The position numbers were made by a program, and so were the translations under genes. From NCBI GenBank assembly GCA_014361295.1, contig JACIVX010000001.1:1210293-1274292 (forward strand): a DNA stretch of 64,000 nucleotides, in the 5' to 3' direction. The notes below the pieces were generated by a model. That model had not been told where the DNA came from and searched no databases. It worked only from the letters and a program-made list of their open reading frames with translations. Position 1 is the stretch's first letter, and each line of letters starts with the position of its first letter. This document shows, piece after piece, positions 18,923 to 28,961 of the stretch. This DNA comes from Methanomassiliicoccales archaeon. Lineage in GTDB: Archaea > Thermoplasmatota > Thermoplasmata > Methanomassiliicoccales > JACIVX01.

Positions 18923-20389
18923 ATGAGGGAGCACGTTCTCGAAGTTCTGGCGAGCAATGGAATTTTGCTTGAACCTGGTGCGCTCGAAATCGTCATGTCG
19001 AAAGACGATCCGATCGCCTTTGTTCAATCGGCGATTTCATTCATGAAACAGCACCCCCTCATCGTCACTGCCGCAGATCTGGCAGAATATGTAAAAGATC
19101 ATTCGGCAGCGGAAACACTTGGTGTAGCAAATGCGTTACCAGATAATCATGAGTTTCGAACAAGCGTAAATCAACAGAGTAATGCCAGGAAGATCAATGA
19201 TGTAAAAATTTTAAAAGATATAACGGGTAACTCGACCTGCGAAGGCAATATATCAGACTTTGCACGGTATTTTTTGGATCGATTCAACGCCATCAAGCGA
19301 ATGCTCGCTCATAGGAGAGAATTAGCTGGTTCCCTCCCGATCTCGAAGGCGCTCAAACTTGAGCGTGATGTGAGAATCATCGCGATGGTTAACGAGATCA
19401 GAGTGACCAAAACGGGGCATAAGATACTTGAGATAGAGGATGAAGAAGAGAGGTGTCTCGCCCTCATCCCGAAGGATTCCCCCCTGATCAACGACTCCGT
19501 TATTCCCGACGAAGTGATCGGAATTGTGGGAAAACCGAACAGGAAGGGCGAGATGCTCATTGTTCAAGAGATCATCAGACCCGATGTTCCGTTGAGAAGC
19601 AGATTCGAGCGAAGTGATGCCACCTCAATGATCGCGTTCGCATCCGATATCCATGTTGGCAGCAAAACATTTCTGAGAAAACAATGGGATGCGATGGTCA
19701 ACTGGCTCAGGACTGAAGGCATTTCAAGCGGGGTCAATTATTTGATCGTGCCAGGCGACTGCGTCGACGGCATCGGCGTTTTCCCGGATCAGGAGGAAGA
19801 ACTCATTGTCGATGACATTTTCAAACAGTACGAAATGCTTAGCGAACTCCTAAAGGAGATACCGGACAGCGTAACAATCATCCTTCAACCAGGCAATCAC
19901 GATGCGGTGAGGCTCGCTGAGCCGCAACCAGCGTTTCAAAAAGAGATTGCGGATCTCTTCGATTCTCAAGTCATCATGATCGGCAACCCCTGTTATCTTG
20001 AGATCGAAGGGAGAATTATCCTCTCATATCACGGCAGGAGTATTGACGATCTGATCGGCAATATCCAATCCCTTACCTACGCTAATCCGATCGATGCTAT
20101 GAAGGAGATGCTCAAGAGGAGACACCTCGCGCCAATTTACGGGGGCAAAACGCCTATTGCGCCAGAGAAGAAAGACTTTCTCGTGATCGATCCTGTTCCA
20201 GACATTTTTGTGACGGGTCATGTCCACGGCGCTGGTGTCTCCGATTATCGTGGTGTAAGGATTATCAACGCATCAACATGGCAGGCGCAAACTAGCTATC
20301 AACGAATGCACAACTTCAACCCAGATCCTGCTAAACTCCCGGTCGTGCATCTCGGGACAGGCAAGTGCATTGTAAGGAACTTCAATTGA
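18923..20389 (+). CDS. polB: DNA polymerase D small subunit DP1 (3'-5' exonuclease)
   Basis: Small subunit of the archaeal replicative family-D polymerase, 488 residues. N-terminal helical domain (about 1-75), low-complexity linker (about 80-125), OB-fold domain and C-terminal calcineurin-like phosphoesterase. The phosphoesterase motifs are intact: ASDIHVGS, PGDCVDG, QPGNHDA, YHGRSIDD and TGHVHG, giving Mre11-like proofreading activity. The ATG at 18923 was chosen from the shared TATA box; an ATG at 18854 lies upstream of it. The large subunit DP2 is not in this window. Confidence 0.95.
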   Translation: MREHVLEVLASNGILLEPGALEIVMSKDDPIAFVQSAISFMKQHPLIVTAADLAEYVKDHSAAETLGVANALPDNHEFRTSVNQQSNARKINDVKILKDITGNSTCEGNISDFARYFLDRFNAIKRMLAHRRELAGSLPISKALKLERDVRIIAMVNEIRVTKTGHKILEIEDEEERCLALIPKDSPLINDSVIPDEVIGIVGKPNRKGEMLIVQEIIRPDVPLRSRFERSDATSMIAFASDIHVGSKTFLRKQWDAMVNWLRTEGISSGVNYLIVPGDCVDGIGVFPDQEEELIVDDIFKQYEMLSELLKEIPDSVTIILQPGNHDAVRLAEPQPAFQKEIADLFDSQVIMIGNPCYLEIEGRIILSYHGRSIDDLIGNIQSLTYANPIDAMKEMLKRRHLAPIYGGKTPIAPEKKDFLVIDPVPDIFVTGHVHGAGVSDYRGVRIINASTWQAQTSYQRMHNFNPDPAKLPVVHLGTGKCIVRNFN

Positions 20390-20436
20390 TTTCCATCAAA
20401 AGCGTCTCATGAGAGATAATTGCTACGCTAGATGCT

Positions 20437-20559
20437 TCACGCATTCCAGAAGAGAATAATCATGATGAAGCCGAAAACGAGCATGAAGGTTGAGATAATC
20501 CAGACTAACTTAAATACGAGTTCCCTTTTCTTCTCTTCGCTGATATCGAAAATCCTCAA
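20437..20559 (-). CDS. single-helix membrane microprotein coupled to atpD
   Basis: 40-codon ORF. Its TTG start overlaps the TGA stop of atpD (TTGA), so it is positioned as the last gene of the A-ATPase operon. The peptide has a charged N terminus (MRIFDISEEKKREL) and one membrane helix of about 24 residues (VWIISTFMLVFGFIMIILFW), then ends. The clean amphipathic-plus-TM design and the stop-start overlap argue for real translation. A role as an accessory or assembly factor of the membrane ATPase is inferred only from position. No homologue recognised. Confidence 0.6.
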   Translation of the reverse strand: MRIFDISEEKKRELVFKLVWIISTFMLVFGFIMIILFWNA

Positions 20560-21191
20560 GCGCGTGCCTCCGCCTTCTGTTTGATGCGCTTAAGGCGGAA
20601 AATATTTTCCCTCTCCATCTCCTCGAGCCTGAACTCGATGAACTCCTCCGCTTCCTTCAATTCAGGAATCACCCTGTACTCAAGCGCGTTGACACGGCGC
20701 TTTGTCTTCTCGATTTCATCGAGCAACCGTTTCATCGTTGTCTCGATCTCAGCAGCCTTGATGATCGTTTCAACGAGTTCCTCGTACGCCTCTGCAGCCT
20801 CGTCGATAAAGGGTGATGTGCCGATAACACCGTATCCCCTCTTCTCGATGGTCGTTCTGATGCTCGTCGCCTCAATCTCCGGCACAACGAGACCCATAAT
20901 GTTCTTGCTGCGCAGCTTCACCTCAGGATGAGCTCTGAGGGCGAATGCAGCTGACTTGACGGCAATGACTCCATCAACCGCCTTTGCAATTGCGATTTTC
21001 TGCATCGCCCTTTCGTAGTCTCGCACGATCTTCGCCCTTACGTCCTTCGCCTCCTCGAGGATCTTGAAGAATTCGAGGATGAGACCGTCACGTTTCATTT
21101 TAAGAATCTTGTATCCGGCCTCGGTCAGCTTGATTTTCTTCTTGATCTCGAGCAGTTCAGACCGCGTCGGGTTAAGTTCACGCTTAACCAT
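20556..21191 (-). CDS. atpD: A-type ATP synthase subunit D (central stalk)
   Basis: Central rotor shaft of the A1 sector, forming a long antiparallel coiled coil inside the A3B3 ring. 211 residues, helical throughout; the N terminus VKRELNPTRSELLEIKKKIKLTEAGYKILKMKRDGL and the C-terminal TKRRVNALEYRVIPELKEAEEFIEFRLEEMERENIFRLKRIK are both characteristic. The ATG at 21191 matches the family N terminus; a GTG at 21197 is also possible. The gene lies 2 nt after the atpB stop. Confidence 0.95.
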   Translation of the reverse strand: MVKRELNPTRSELLEIKKKIKLTEAGYKILKMKRDGLILEFFKILEEAKDVRAKIVRDYERAMQKIAIAKAVDGVIAVKSAAFALRAHPEVKLRSKNIMGLVVPEIEATSIRTTIEKRGYGVIGTSPFIDEAAEAYEELVETIIKAAEIETTMKRLLDEIEKTKRRVNALEYRVIPELKEAEEFIEFRLEEMERENIFRLKRIKQKAEARA

Positions 21192-21193
21192 CT

Positions 21194-22579
21194 TCACTCA
21201 CTCTTTCGATGCGCAGGATGATACTTTTCGATGTACTTTCTGTCGATACGAGTTAGCTGGGATTCCGGCAGAGTAGCAAGCAACTCCCACGCGATCTCGA
21301 GTGTCGTTTCGATATCCCTATCCTCCTCTCTGCCCTGCCTGACAAAGCGGCGTTCGAAGAGGTCGGCAAACTCGAGAAACTTCTTATCTCTCTCAGAAAG
21401 CGAGTCCTTGCCGACTATCGCGACGAGACCTCGGAGGTCCCTCCCCTCCGCATATGCGGCGTAGCACTGATCTGAGACTGCCTTGTGATCCTCCCTTGTC
21501 AGCCCCGGACCAATGCCAGCGTTCATCAACCTGGAAAGCGATGCACCAACGTTGATTGGCGGGTAGATGCCAGCTCTGTGCAAATCCCTTGCGGCCACGA
21601 TCTGCCCCTCAGTGATATATCCTGTCAGGTCGGCAATCGGATGAGTAATGTCATCACCGGGCATCGAGAGAATTGGAATCTGCGTGATTGATCCTTTCTT
21701 TCCTTTGATCCTCCCAGCCCGCTCGTATAGCGTGGCGAGATCTGTGTACATGTACCCTGGATAACCTCTTCTTCCTGGTACCTCTTCTCTTGCAGCACCG
21801 ATCTGACGCAACGCCTCGCAGTAGTTCGTTATGTCTGTGAGAATGACAAGAACATGCATATTCAATTCAAACGCGAGATATTCAGCCGTCGTGAGCGCTA
21901 GCCGTGGAGTGATGATCCTTTCGATCGCAGGGTCATCTGCTAGATTCATAAAAACAACAGCTCTCTTAAGCGCACCCGTCCTTTCGAAATCGGACATGAA
22001 ATACTGCGCTTCTTCGTTCGTGATCCCCATCGCTGCGAAGACGACGGCGAATTCCTCTTCCTTCCCACGAACCTTGGCCTGCCTCGCAATTTGAAGTGCG
22101 ATATCGTTGTGCGGCAAACCACTCCCCGAAAAAATCGGAAGCTTCTGGCCTCTGACAAGGGTGTTCATCCCGTCAATTGCTGAAATCCCCGTTTGAATGA
22201 ATTCCTTTGGCTCATCTCTTGCCCAGGGATTAATTGCCGATCCAACGATGTCGAGACGTTCCTCCGGCACGATAGGCGGTCCTCCATCGAGCGGCTCGCC
22301 CGATCCAGAGAGAATACGCCCGAGCATGTCCTGAGATACAGGCATCTTCATCGTTTCGCCGAGAAAACGCACCCCCGACGATTTCTCGATGCCAGCAGTC
22401 CCTTCAAAAACCTGAATGACCACGAAGTCATGCGATGTGTCGAGAACCTGTCCTCGCTTCACAGTACCATCTGGAAGCGAGACGGCAGCGAGTTCCCCGT
22501 AGCCGACGGGTTCAGTCTTTTCAACAAAAACAAGTGGGCCTGCGATCTGAGAAATTGTACGATATTCCTTCGAGATCAT
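21194..22579 (-). CDS. atpB: A-type ATP synthase subunit B (regulatory, non-catalytic)
   Basis: 461 residues. Homologous to subunit A and alternating with it in the A3B3 head, but without a canonical P-loop: the equivalent position reads [10 protein letters not shown]. Family motifs: [15 protein letters not shown], the GEPLDGGPP segment, [26 protein letters not shown] and [23 protein letters not shown]. The ATG overlaps the atpA TGA (ATGA). Confidence 0.97.
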   Translation of the reverse strand: MISKEYRTISQIAGPLVFVEKTEPVGYGELAAVSLPDGTVKRGQVLDTSHDFVVIQVFEGTAGIEKSSGVRFLGETMKMPVSQDMLGRILSGSGEPLDGGPPIVPEERLDIVGSAINPWARDEPKEFIQTGISAIDGMNTLVRGQKLPIFSGSGLPHNDIALQIARQAKVRGKEEEFAVVFAAMGITNEEAQYFMSDFERTGALKRAVVFMNLADDPAIERIITPRLALTTAEYLAFELNMHVLVILTDITNYCEALRQIGAAREEVPGRRGYPGYMYTDLATLYERAGRIKGKKGSITQIPILSMPGDDITHPIADLTGYITEGQIVAARDLHRAGIYPPINVGASLSRLMNAGIGPGLTREDHKAVSDQCYAAYAEGRDLRGLVAIVGKDSLSERDKKFLEFADLFERRFVRQGREEDRDIETTLEIAWELLATLPESQLTRIDRKYIEKYHPAHRKSE

Positions 22580-24309
22580 GCCCTCCCTCCAAGACCTTCA
22601 AACTGAGATTCCATTTCCTTGTTGATCACTTCAAGCTCCTCATCGACGTTCGGTTCGAACTTCGATTTTGTCAATCGGATCCTCACCGGCAATTCCGTGA
22701 TCGCTTCGACTGGCACATCAGATTCGACCGCCCGCCTGGCAAGCTCGCTAAAGCGCTTGATCGTTTTCATGAAAACATACTGCCTCTTGAGAGGCGTGTA
22801 GGTATCGACGGGGTGATACGCATTCTGCTGGAGGAAAATCTCCCTGATCATTCTCGCGATTTCCAGGGTTAGTTTCTGCTCCTCAGGCAACGCATCAGAA
22901 CCAACGAGCTGAACGATCTCTTGCAGTTCAGCCTCCCTCTGAAGAATTTCCATTGCCCATGCTCTGAGCTCAGGGAAATCCTCGGCGACATTCTTCCGGA
23001 ACCAGGCATCCAGGTTCGAGGTGTATAATGAATATGAGGTCAGCCAGTTAATGGCAGGGAAGTGCCTTCGTTCCCTGAGCTTTGAATCGAGTGCCCAGAA
23101 GACTCTCACAATTCTGAGCGTGTTCTGCGTTACAGGCTCGCTTAGGTCTCCGCCAGGCGGAGAAACAGCGCCGACAACGGTAACCGATCCGTTCAAGCCG
23201 GACAAAGTCTCAACCTTTCCAGCCCGCTCGTAAAAGTCGGAGAGACGTGCTGCGAGATACGCTGGGAATCCCTCCTCACCAGGCATCTCCTCGAGTCTTG
23301 ATGAAATCTCTCTCATCGCCTCTGCCCATCTCGACGTTGAATCTGCCATCAAAGAGACATCGTATCCCATATCACGGTAGTACTCAGCAATCGTCATGCC
23401 TGTATAGACTGATGCTTCTCTGGCAGCAACCGGCATGTTCGATGTATTGGCGATGAGGACGGTCCTCTCCATCAGTGGTTTTCCTGTTTTGGGGTCTTCC
23501 AGCTTCGGGAATGTAACGAGAACTTCGGTCATCTCGTTGCCTCTCTCACCGCAACCAATATACACGACAACATCTGCGTCGCTCCACTTTGCAAGCTGCT
23601 GCTGCGTCACCGTCTTACCAGTACCAAAACCGCCAGGGATTGCGCCGGTACCACCTTTTGAAAGGGGGAAAAGTGTGTCCAAAATTCTCTGACCCGTCAC
23701 CAGCGGAACATCAGGCATCGTCTTACGAACGATCGGCCTCGCTGTCCTCACAGGCCATTTCTGCATCATCGTCACTTCTTTTCCTGAAATGGAGCATATC
23801 GGTTCCTCGACGGTAAATTGACCTTCTTTGATCCAATCAACGGTGCCAGAAACATCTGGTGGCACCATGATCCTGTGATCCATATGACCTTCCTTGACGT
23901 TGCCAATAATGGCACCTGCCTTGACCACGTCACCTTTCTTCACAGCAGGCATAAAATTCCATCGCTTTTTCCGATCAAGTCCTGGTGCTGTGACTCCCCG
24001 CTTGATGAAATCGCCCATAGCACTCATGAGAACCGGTAGAGGTCGCTGGACTCCGTCATATACGCTGCCCAGAAGTCCTGGACCGAGTTCTGCAAGAAGC
24101 GGCTGCCCAGTATCCAAGACCTTCTCTCCCGGGCGCAACCCAGAAGTATCCTCATACACCTGGATGACCGTCTTGTCCCCGTAGATCTTGATGACCTCGC
24201 CCATCAACTTCTCTTCGCCGACCAGAGCGACGTCATACATCCTCGGTGAAATACCAGTCGCCGTAACGACTGGTCCGGCCACCCTGTAAATTTCACCAAC
24301 CTTAGCCAT
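22576..24309 (-). CDS. atpA: A-type ATP synthase catalytic subunit A
   Basis: Catalytic ATP-binding subunit, 577 residues. N-terminal beta barrel ([19 protein letters not shown]), the A-type-specific non-homologous insert (about 110-200), and the P-loop GGFGTGKT, with the Walker B/catalytic Glu region [13 protein letters not shown] and [18 protein letters not shown]. The ATG at 24309 begins the conserved N terminus; the frame extends upstream to 24342 but enters atpF. It starts 1 nt after the atpF stop. No intein is present, although the family often carries one at the P-loop in archaea. Confidence 0.98.
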   Translation of the reverse strand: MAKVGEIYRVAGPVVTATGISPRMYDVALVGEEKLMGEVIKIYGDKTVIQVYEDTSGLRPGEKVLDTGQPLLAELGPGLLGSVYDGVQRPLPVLMSAMGDFIKRGVTAPGLDRKKRWNFMPAVKKGDVVKAGAIIGNVKEGHMDHRIMVPPDVSGTVDWIKEGQFTVEEPICSISGKEVTMMQKWPVRTARPIVRKTMPDVPLVTGQRILDTLFPLSKGGTGAIPGGFGTGKTVTQQQLAKWSDADVVVYIGCGERGNEMTEVLVTFPKLEDPKTGKPLMERTVLIANTSNMPVAAREASVYTGMTIAEYYRDMGYDVSLMADSTSRWAEAMREISSRLEEMPGEEGFPAYLAARLSDFYERAGKVETLSGLNGSVTVVGAVSPPGGDLSEPVTQNTLRIVRVFWALDSKLRERRHFPAINWLTSYSLYTSNLDAWFRKNVAEDFPELRAWAMEILQREAELQEIVQLVGSDALPEEQKLTLEIARMIREIFLQQNAYHPVDTYTPLKRQYVFMKTIKRFSELARRAVESDVPVEAITELPVRIRLTKSKFEPNVDEELEVINKEMESQFEGLGGRA

Positions 24310-24310
24310 A

Positions 24311-24619
24311 TCAATCCCTCTGCGTCTTATACAAATCGACACCGATAGCCCGTTTGACCTTATCCCTCAGGTCGCCTTCCTCACGACCCACTGGAACGAC
24401 GACCGGTGCAATGTTCTCGAGCACTTTTTTCCGTGTGCTTGCACCCAATTTTTCAAGGACGGATGAGTCGATCGCCAGTACGCCGATTGATGTATCCTGG
24501 AGCAGTTCCAGCAACTTTTCCTCAAATTCCTTGATTCCCTCGGCTCTATAAACCCGTGTGACACCTGCGAGCCGGAATCCGAGTATGAATTCCTCGCTGC
24601 CAAGTACGGCGATCTCCAT
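24311..24619 (-). CDS. atpF: A-type ATP synthase subunit F
   Basis: 102-residue Rossmann-like central-stalk subunit at the A1-Ao interface. Visible motifs: [20 protein letters not shown] at the start, [13 protein letters not shown] in the middle and [26 protein letters not shown] at the end. The ATG shares its A with the atpC stop (TGATG). Length is normal. Confidence 0.95.
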   Translation of the reverse strand: MEIAVLGSEEFILGFRLAGVTRVYRAEGIKEFEEKLLELLQDTSIGVLAIDSSVLEKLGASTRKKVLENIAPVVVPVGREEGDLRDKVKRAIGVDLYKTQRD

Positions 24620-25680
24620 CAAACCACCAATAAATTCTTTATTACTTCGACATCAAGCCCGCTTTCCTTTCCGCGAGCGATGATCCTGATGTTGTCGACT
24701 TCGATCTTCTTTCTGATAATGTAATCGAGCACTGGAAGGATCGAAAGTGGATAAATGTGTGAGAAGGTTTCAGATTGCTTCACGAGGTATTTCTGTAGCG
24801 CAAGCGTCACCTCGATGAGCGATCCACTTTCCTTCGCGATGCGCAATCCTTCCTTGATCTCCTCGTAGAAGGAGAATTTGGCGAGCTCTTCGACCAGGCG
24901 ATCGAAGTTCTCGACACTTGCGAGGCGTAGCAGCTCCTTCATCGTGAGCTCACTGCCGCCATCAATGAAATATCCCTTACACCTCTCAGGTGGGACGTTT
25001 TCGCGCTTCAGCTTTAGGAGCGTCTTGAGATTCGTCACGTCAATTTCCTTTTGAACGAATGCGAGAAACAGCTTCCCTGGCTTGGTATTTGTTCGAATAG
25101 AGGCGAGAAGGCGGGAATAATAGACCTTGTCGAAATATTCCTCGAGTGGCTCGAGCGTTCCACTTTCACGATAAGCCGCCATGACCTCCTCGGGTATCGT
25201 GATACCTTCCTTCGTCCTTAGTGCTTCGAGAATTTCCTCGACGGTTTCGAGTGCAAGGAGGCTGTTTAGCGTATCTTCGCTCAGTCTTCCGGCTGGAACA
25301 AGATCCTCCTGGATCTCTTCGATGCTCGCACCGGAATACTTACCTCTGAGAATTGTTTTGATGTTCCATTCGTCCCATCGTCCGAGGTAACTGCAGATCA
25401 TTTCCCGCAGCTCACCTCTGCTAAATCCAATGATCTGCCTGTAAATCCTCGCGAGATTACGACTCGTCCCTAATTCAATCAGATCCACACCCGAATACTT
25501 CGAGGCAAGCTCCGTCATCTCGACGTGGTACTGTGTCTCGCCGAGGAACCGACCAATTTCATTCAGGTCCATCATGAGCAGTTTTGGATAAACATCCTTT
25601 GTGAGGAGGAGGCTCTTCTTCGCTTTGATCCTCGCGCAGACATATGCGTAGTTCCCCTTCTTCCCCCAGAATCGCTGCAT
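24619..25680 (-). CDS. atpC: A-type ATP synthase subunit C (rotor-coupling d-like subunit)
   Basis: 353-residue helical funnel protein that connects the central stalk to the membrane c-ring. The N terminus NYAYVCARIKAKKSLLL, the MDLNEIGRFLGETQYHVEM segment and the C-terminal PLSILPVLDYIIRKKIEVDNIRIIARGKESGLD are typical of the NtpC/AtpC family. It starts 4 nt after the atpE stop. The name follows archaeal usage and does not mean the proteolipid, which is atpK here. Confidence 0.94.
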   Translation of the reverse strand: MQRFWGKKGNYAYVCARIKAKKSLLLTKDVYPKLLMMDLNEIGRFLGETQYHVEMTELASKYSGVDLIELGTSRNLARIYRQIIGFSRGELREMICSYLGRWDEWNIKTILRGKYSGASIEEIQEDLVPAGRLSEDTLNSLLALETVEEILEALRTKEGITIPEEVMAAYRESGTLEPLEEYFDKVYYSRLLASIRTNTKPGKLFLAFVQKEIDVTNLKTLLKLKRENVPPERCKGYFIDGGSELTMKELLRLASVENFDRLVEELAKFSFYEEIKEGLRIAKESGSLIEVTLALQKYLVKQSETFSHIYPLSILPVLDYIIRKKIEVDNIRIIARGKESGLDVEVIKNLLVV

Positions 25681-25684
25681 CGGT

Positions 25685-26242
25685 TCACCCGAACAGAATC
25701 GTCGAGATCTTCTTCATTTCCTTTTCCCAAATCTCTTCGAGCATCGTCCGGAACCTGAAGTCCAGCCGTATCAGACCGTCTTCACTTTCGATAATTAGCC
25801 CTGGTTCCATGTCAGTTTCGATGATAGCGACATTGGCAACACTCTTTTCGATCAGTGCGGCGTCACCCTTCGGGCAAATAATCCTCGGCCTTGAGACAAT
25901 CGTCTTCGCACGCTCGATGATTTTGTGGTAAATCCTAGCTCTGTTCTCACGATCCATTCCATAGATTTCCCGAAGCGCTTCACCGAATGCACGATCGAGG
26001 ATCTCTTTTTTCGCCTTGAGGACGATCTTTTTCGCTTCCAGTTCGGCACTTGAAATTTCCTGGCGGGCGAGACGCCGTGTGAGATCTTCAAACTGTTTCT
26101 CCTGCACTCGTTTCCTCTTTGCGATCGATTCCTCGCATTCTTTCAAGATTGCGTCTCGCTCTTTTTCCGCCTCCGCGATCAAACTGTCCGCCTCACATTT
26201 GGCTTTCTCTAGGATATCCCTGACTACAGTATCGAGCGCCAT
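25685..26242 (-). CDS. atpE: A-type ATP synthase subunit E (peripheral stalk)
   Basis: 185-residue peripheral-stalk subunit that pairs with AtpH to hold A1 against rotation. A long N-terminal helix of charged heptads (LEKAKCEADSLIAEAEKERDAIL...) is followed by a globular C-terminal head (NVAIIETDMEPGLIIESEDGLIRLDFRFRTMLEEI). The start MALDTVVRDI at 26242 matches the family; the frame runs to 26263, but that would begin close to atpK. Confidence 0.93.
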   Translation of the reverse strand: MALDTVVRDILEKAKCEADSLIAEAEKERDAILKECEESIAKRKRVQEKQFEDLTRRLARQEISSAELEAKKIVLKAKKEILDRAFGEALREIYGMDRENRARIYHKIIERAKTIVSRPRIICPKGDAALIEKSVANVAIIETDMEPGLIIESEDGLIRLDFRFRTMLEEIWEKEMKKISTILFG

Positions 26243-26272
26243 GATCAGGCTCCCTGTTGTCAAGTGCTGCCC

Positions 26273-26497
26273 TTATACCATCTTGGTCCACAGCAGAATC
26301 GCCACGACGAGCCCGAAAATGATGATCGTCTCCGGAATGACCATCAACACAAGGCCCTTACCGAAGAGTTTCTCGTTCTCTGCCATGGCACCGACAGCCG
26401 CGGTACCGACTTCCTTCTCAGCAAGCCCTGCGCCGAGTCCAGCAAGGCCTACAGCGAGACCTGCGGCCAAGGCGATCAAACCCGTTTCTATTGCCAT
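26273..26497 (-). CDS. atpK: A-type ATP synthase proteolipid (c-ring) subunit K
   Basis: 74-residue single-hairpin proteolipid: two membrane helices, the first with AAGLAVGLAGLGAGLAEKEVG and the second with VLMVIPETIIIFGLVVAIL. The Glu in IPET is the ion-binding carboxylate. No Gln follows the ET as in well-characterised sodium-binding rings, so protons may be the coupling ion, but this cannot be settled by reading. It lies between atpI and atpE with short spacers. Confidence 0.95.
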   Translation of the reverse strand: MAIETGLIALAAGLAVGLAGLGAGLAEKEVGTAAVGAMAENEKLFGKGLVLMVIPETIIIFGLVVAILLWTKMV

Positions 26498-26502
26498 TTC
26501 TT

Positions 26503-28497
26503 TTACACCTCCGTTGTATACTTTCTTCGAATTCTCAATGGATTGAACTTAAGTCCTCCACCTTCATAGAACTTCGTAAAGAATTCAACATACTGTAACC
26601 TGATTCCATGCAATCCCGCGGAGATCACTGCAAGGATAAAAATCATCATGTGCCCCACGGCGAAGATGGCAAAAGCGACGGCGATCATGACGCCACCGCC
26701 CGGGGCAATCATTTCAATCGCGATCATGTTAAACGCGAGGGCCATACCTGCCTTCGACATCCCGATCGCTGCCAATCTTGAATACGACATAATATTGCTG
26801 ACTAAACCAGGCAATTCAAGCACGACTCCTGCTCCCTCTCCCCGGAATCCAAGAACAATGCCAACGATCAGAGTGATGAGACCGCCAATCATCCTTACAT
26901 CAGTCATGACTAAAGGTTTCGAAAGGACCAACCCGTCAAGGAGAACCAGACCCAACATAACAGCTCCGATAAGAATGAAGAGCCAGCTGAGTTTCTCAAA
27001 AATCGCATGCTTCAAACCATGTCTAATTGTGACGTTGATGAACCCGAGCGCGTAGCCTACAAAAAGGTGAATAACGCCTATCCAGATGCTTATGTAAAGG
27101 AGCATCTTCACATCGTGAAGCTTGCTGTAAACGCCCAGCGGAATCGACAGAGGTCCGATCTCAAGATGGTGGGGGATTTCGATACCAAGCAAACTCGACC
27201 AAGTAACCTCCCCATAAGGACTCGGTGCAAAGTGCAGAGCAAAGGCTTCTCCAAACATGAATAAACCGAAAATTATTGTAAATATTCCACCGAAGAAAAG
27301 CATTGTCGCGATTGTTCGCCATTCATTGCTCGTGCATTTTTTCAATCCCAAGTAGCCCAGAATGACGAAAGGAATTCCATAACCGACATCCCCGACCATC
27401 AGTCCGAAGAAAATTGGGAAGAAGATTGAGATCAATGGCGTGGGATCGAGCTCGTTGTATTTCGGCGTTGAAATGAGCTCGACAAGATATTCGAATAGAT
27501 TAAATGGCTTTGGATTTTCGATTTTGACGGGTGCTTCGTCCCCCTCATCGTGATGTCCCTCAGCCTCTCTCCTTTCCCTCCTTTCGAGGACTTCAACGTA
27601 AATTCTCTCTCCGAGATTCTCAGCAAATGCCTTTTGAAGTTGTTCGAAATTCTTCTCGGGTACCCAGGCCTCAATGATAAAGGAATGGGCGCTCGCACCG
27701 ACCCTCAACGGTGTTTCGGCCTTTTGGACAATGATGCTTAGATGTTCTTCAGCCGCAAGCGCAAAGGTAGCGTGTTTTTCCCTCATTTTCTCCAATTTTT
27801 CCGACAGGTCGGCGATGCTCTTCCGTAAGGTCTCCTCTTCCGCAAGAATCGATTCGAGGATCTTGTCGGGTTTTCCACTTTTTGGTGGCACAGGAACTTC
27901 AGAAAACCCGTGCTGAACGAGGATGCGCTGGGCTTCCTCAGACTCCTCCCTACCAACAAAGAGCGCGATGAATTTTCCGTCCTCGCTCTTGAACAATTCA
28001 AACTTTTCAATCGATTCCCTTAAGACCCCTTCGGGATCAAGTTTTACATAACCAGTAAAAACAACAAGTGATTTGTAACCTGTATAAAGATCAAGCTCGA
28101 GGGGCAAACCGACGAAGGGCTCGATATTCTTTCTTTCCTGCTCTAATTCGCTTAATCGAAGTTCGATCTTCTTCTTCGATTCAACAACATCTGAAATTTC
28201 CTGATGGAGCGATTCAATCATCTGGTCGAGTTCTCTCGCAAGTGCATCTGTCCTGATCGGCTCGATTCCCTTCATTTCCTCGATACCCAGGTCCTTCTGC
28301 ATTGCCCTCAATCTCAGCAGTTTCTGAGATGCATCGGAAGCCGCTGGCAACGGTGAGCCGAGCGTGAATCCTTCTTCATCTGCCGGAAAGTCGATCAAAT
28401 GCACGCATTCCAGCTCATAAAGCAGGTCGACCGTCCTTTCCAAAAGGTCCTTCGAACCGACGACAAGAACTCTAACCATTTGTTCTGGTAGCAGCAT
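26503..28497 (-). CDS. atpI: A-type ATP synthase subunit I (membrane a-like subunit)
   Basis: 664 residues: a cytoplasmic N-terminal half with coiled coils (about 1-330) and a C-terminal half of seven to eight membrane helices forming the ion half-channels against the c-ring. The conserved Arg-bearing helix region reads NIMSYSRLAAIGMSKAGMALAFNMIA. FFGLMVGDVGYGIPF is also diagnostic. The ATG at 28497 (MLLPEQMVRV) matches the family start and follows a GAGGG site; it overlaps the end of atpH. Frame extends to 28512. Confidence 0.96.
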   Translation of the reverse strand: MLLPEQMVRVLVVGSKDLLERTVDLLYELECVHLIDFPADEEGFTLGSPLPAASDASQKLLRLRAMQKDLGIEEMKGIEPIRTDALARELDQMIESLHQEISDVVESKKKIELRLSELEQERKNIEPFVGLPLELDLYTGYKSLVVFTGYVKLDPEGVLRESIEKFELFKSEDGKFIALFVGREESEEAQRILVQHGFSEVPVPPKSGKPDKILESILAEEETLRKSIADLSEKLEKMREKHATFALAAEEHLSIIVQKAETPLRVGASAHSFIIEAWVPEKNFEQLQKAFAENLGERIYVEVLERRERREAEGHHDEGDEAPVKIENPKPFNLFEYLVELISTPKYNELDPTPLISIFFPIFFGLMVGDVGYGIPFVILGYLGLKKCTSNEWRTIATMLFFGGIFTIIFGLFMFGEAFALHFAPSPYGEVTWSSLLGIEIPHHLEIGPLSIPLGVYSKLHDVKMLLYISIWIGVIHLFVGYALGFINVTIRHGLKHAIFEKLSWLFILIGAVMLGLVLLDGLVLSKPLVMTDVRMIGGLITLIVGIVLGFRGEGAGVVLELPGLVSNIMSYSRLAAIGMSKAGMALAFNMIAIEMIAPGGGVMIAVAFAIFAVGHMMIFILAVISAGLHGIRLQYVEFFTKFYEGGGLKFNPLRIRRKYTTEV

Positions 28498-28816
28498 CGA
28501 TCGCCCTCTCAAAAGCGTTCTTCAGATAAAGTCTGATCTCTGGGATGCGCTCATCGGCCAATTTCTTGATTTTTTCAGCCTCCTCCCGCCCCCGTTTGAG
28601 AATTTCTTCTTTTTGAGATGCGATGCGGTTCTTTTCTCTGGAAACAGCTATTTCGAACTCGGCCTTGAGCTTCTCCTCGCTTTCTCTCATTCTCTGTGCA
28701 GCTTCCCGCCGGGCGGCGGCGACGATCACTTTCCGTTTTTCCTGCGCCTCCCGGACGATTTGTTCCGCCTCTTCTTCCGCCTTCTTGATCTCGAGAAGCG
28801 TTTCAGCTCGTGTCAC
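28472..28816 (-). CDS. atpH: A-type ATP synthase subunit H (peripheral stalk)
   Basis: 114-residue all-helical peripheral-stalk subunit, partner of AtpE: RAETLLEIKKAEEEAEQIVREAQEKR followed by further Glu/Lys/Arg heptads and a short C-terminal tail. It is the first gene of the operon. The TATA box TATAAATA (about 28862-28870) predicts transcription from about 28841. GGGGAGAG then lies in the 5' UTR and is correctly spaced for the GTG at 28816, so upstream ATGs (28858, 28849), which would precede transcription start, are not favoured. Confidence 0.85.
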   Translation of the reverse strand: MTRAETLLEIKKAEEEAEQIVREAQEKRKVIVAAARREAAQRMRESEEKLKAEFEIAVSREKNRIASQKEEILKRGREEAEKIKKLADERIPEIRLYLKNAFERAIDAATRTNG

Positions 28817-28880
28817 CAGACTCTCCCCGGATAGCTGCGAGTTGAACATTCTTGTCATATTTATAGGTTTAGTTATTTGA
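28817..28880 (-). promoter_or_regulatory. promoter of the A-ATPase operon
   Basis: Minus-strand TATA box TATAAATA at about 28862-28870, with a GGGGAGAG ribosome-binding site about 9 nt before the GTG of atpH. The nine-gene set plus microprotein downstream shows overlaps or gaps of only a few bases, so this is probably the main promoter for the whole operon. Confidence 0.6.
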
Positions 28881-28961
28881 TCGTCGAATATCCGAAAATG
28901 ATTTTATCTGTAGCCAGGTATTCAGACGTTTGATCCCAAACATTTCGGCGCTCGCCGAGTA

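Noticed and set aside
22576-24309. Intein at the atpA P-loop
   Set aside because: The region is contiguous (GGFGTGKT followed by normal sequence); no intein is present.
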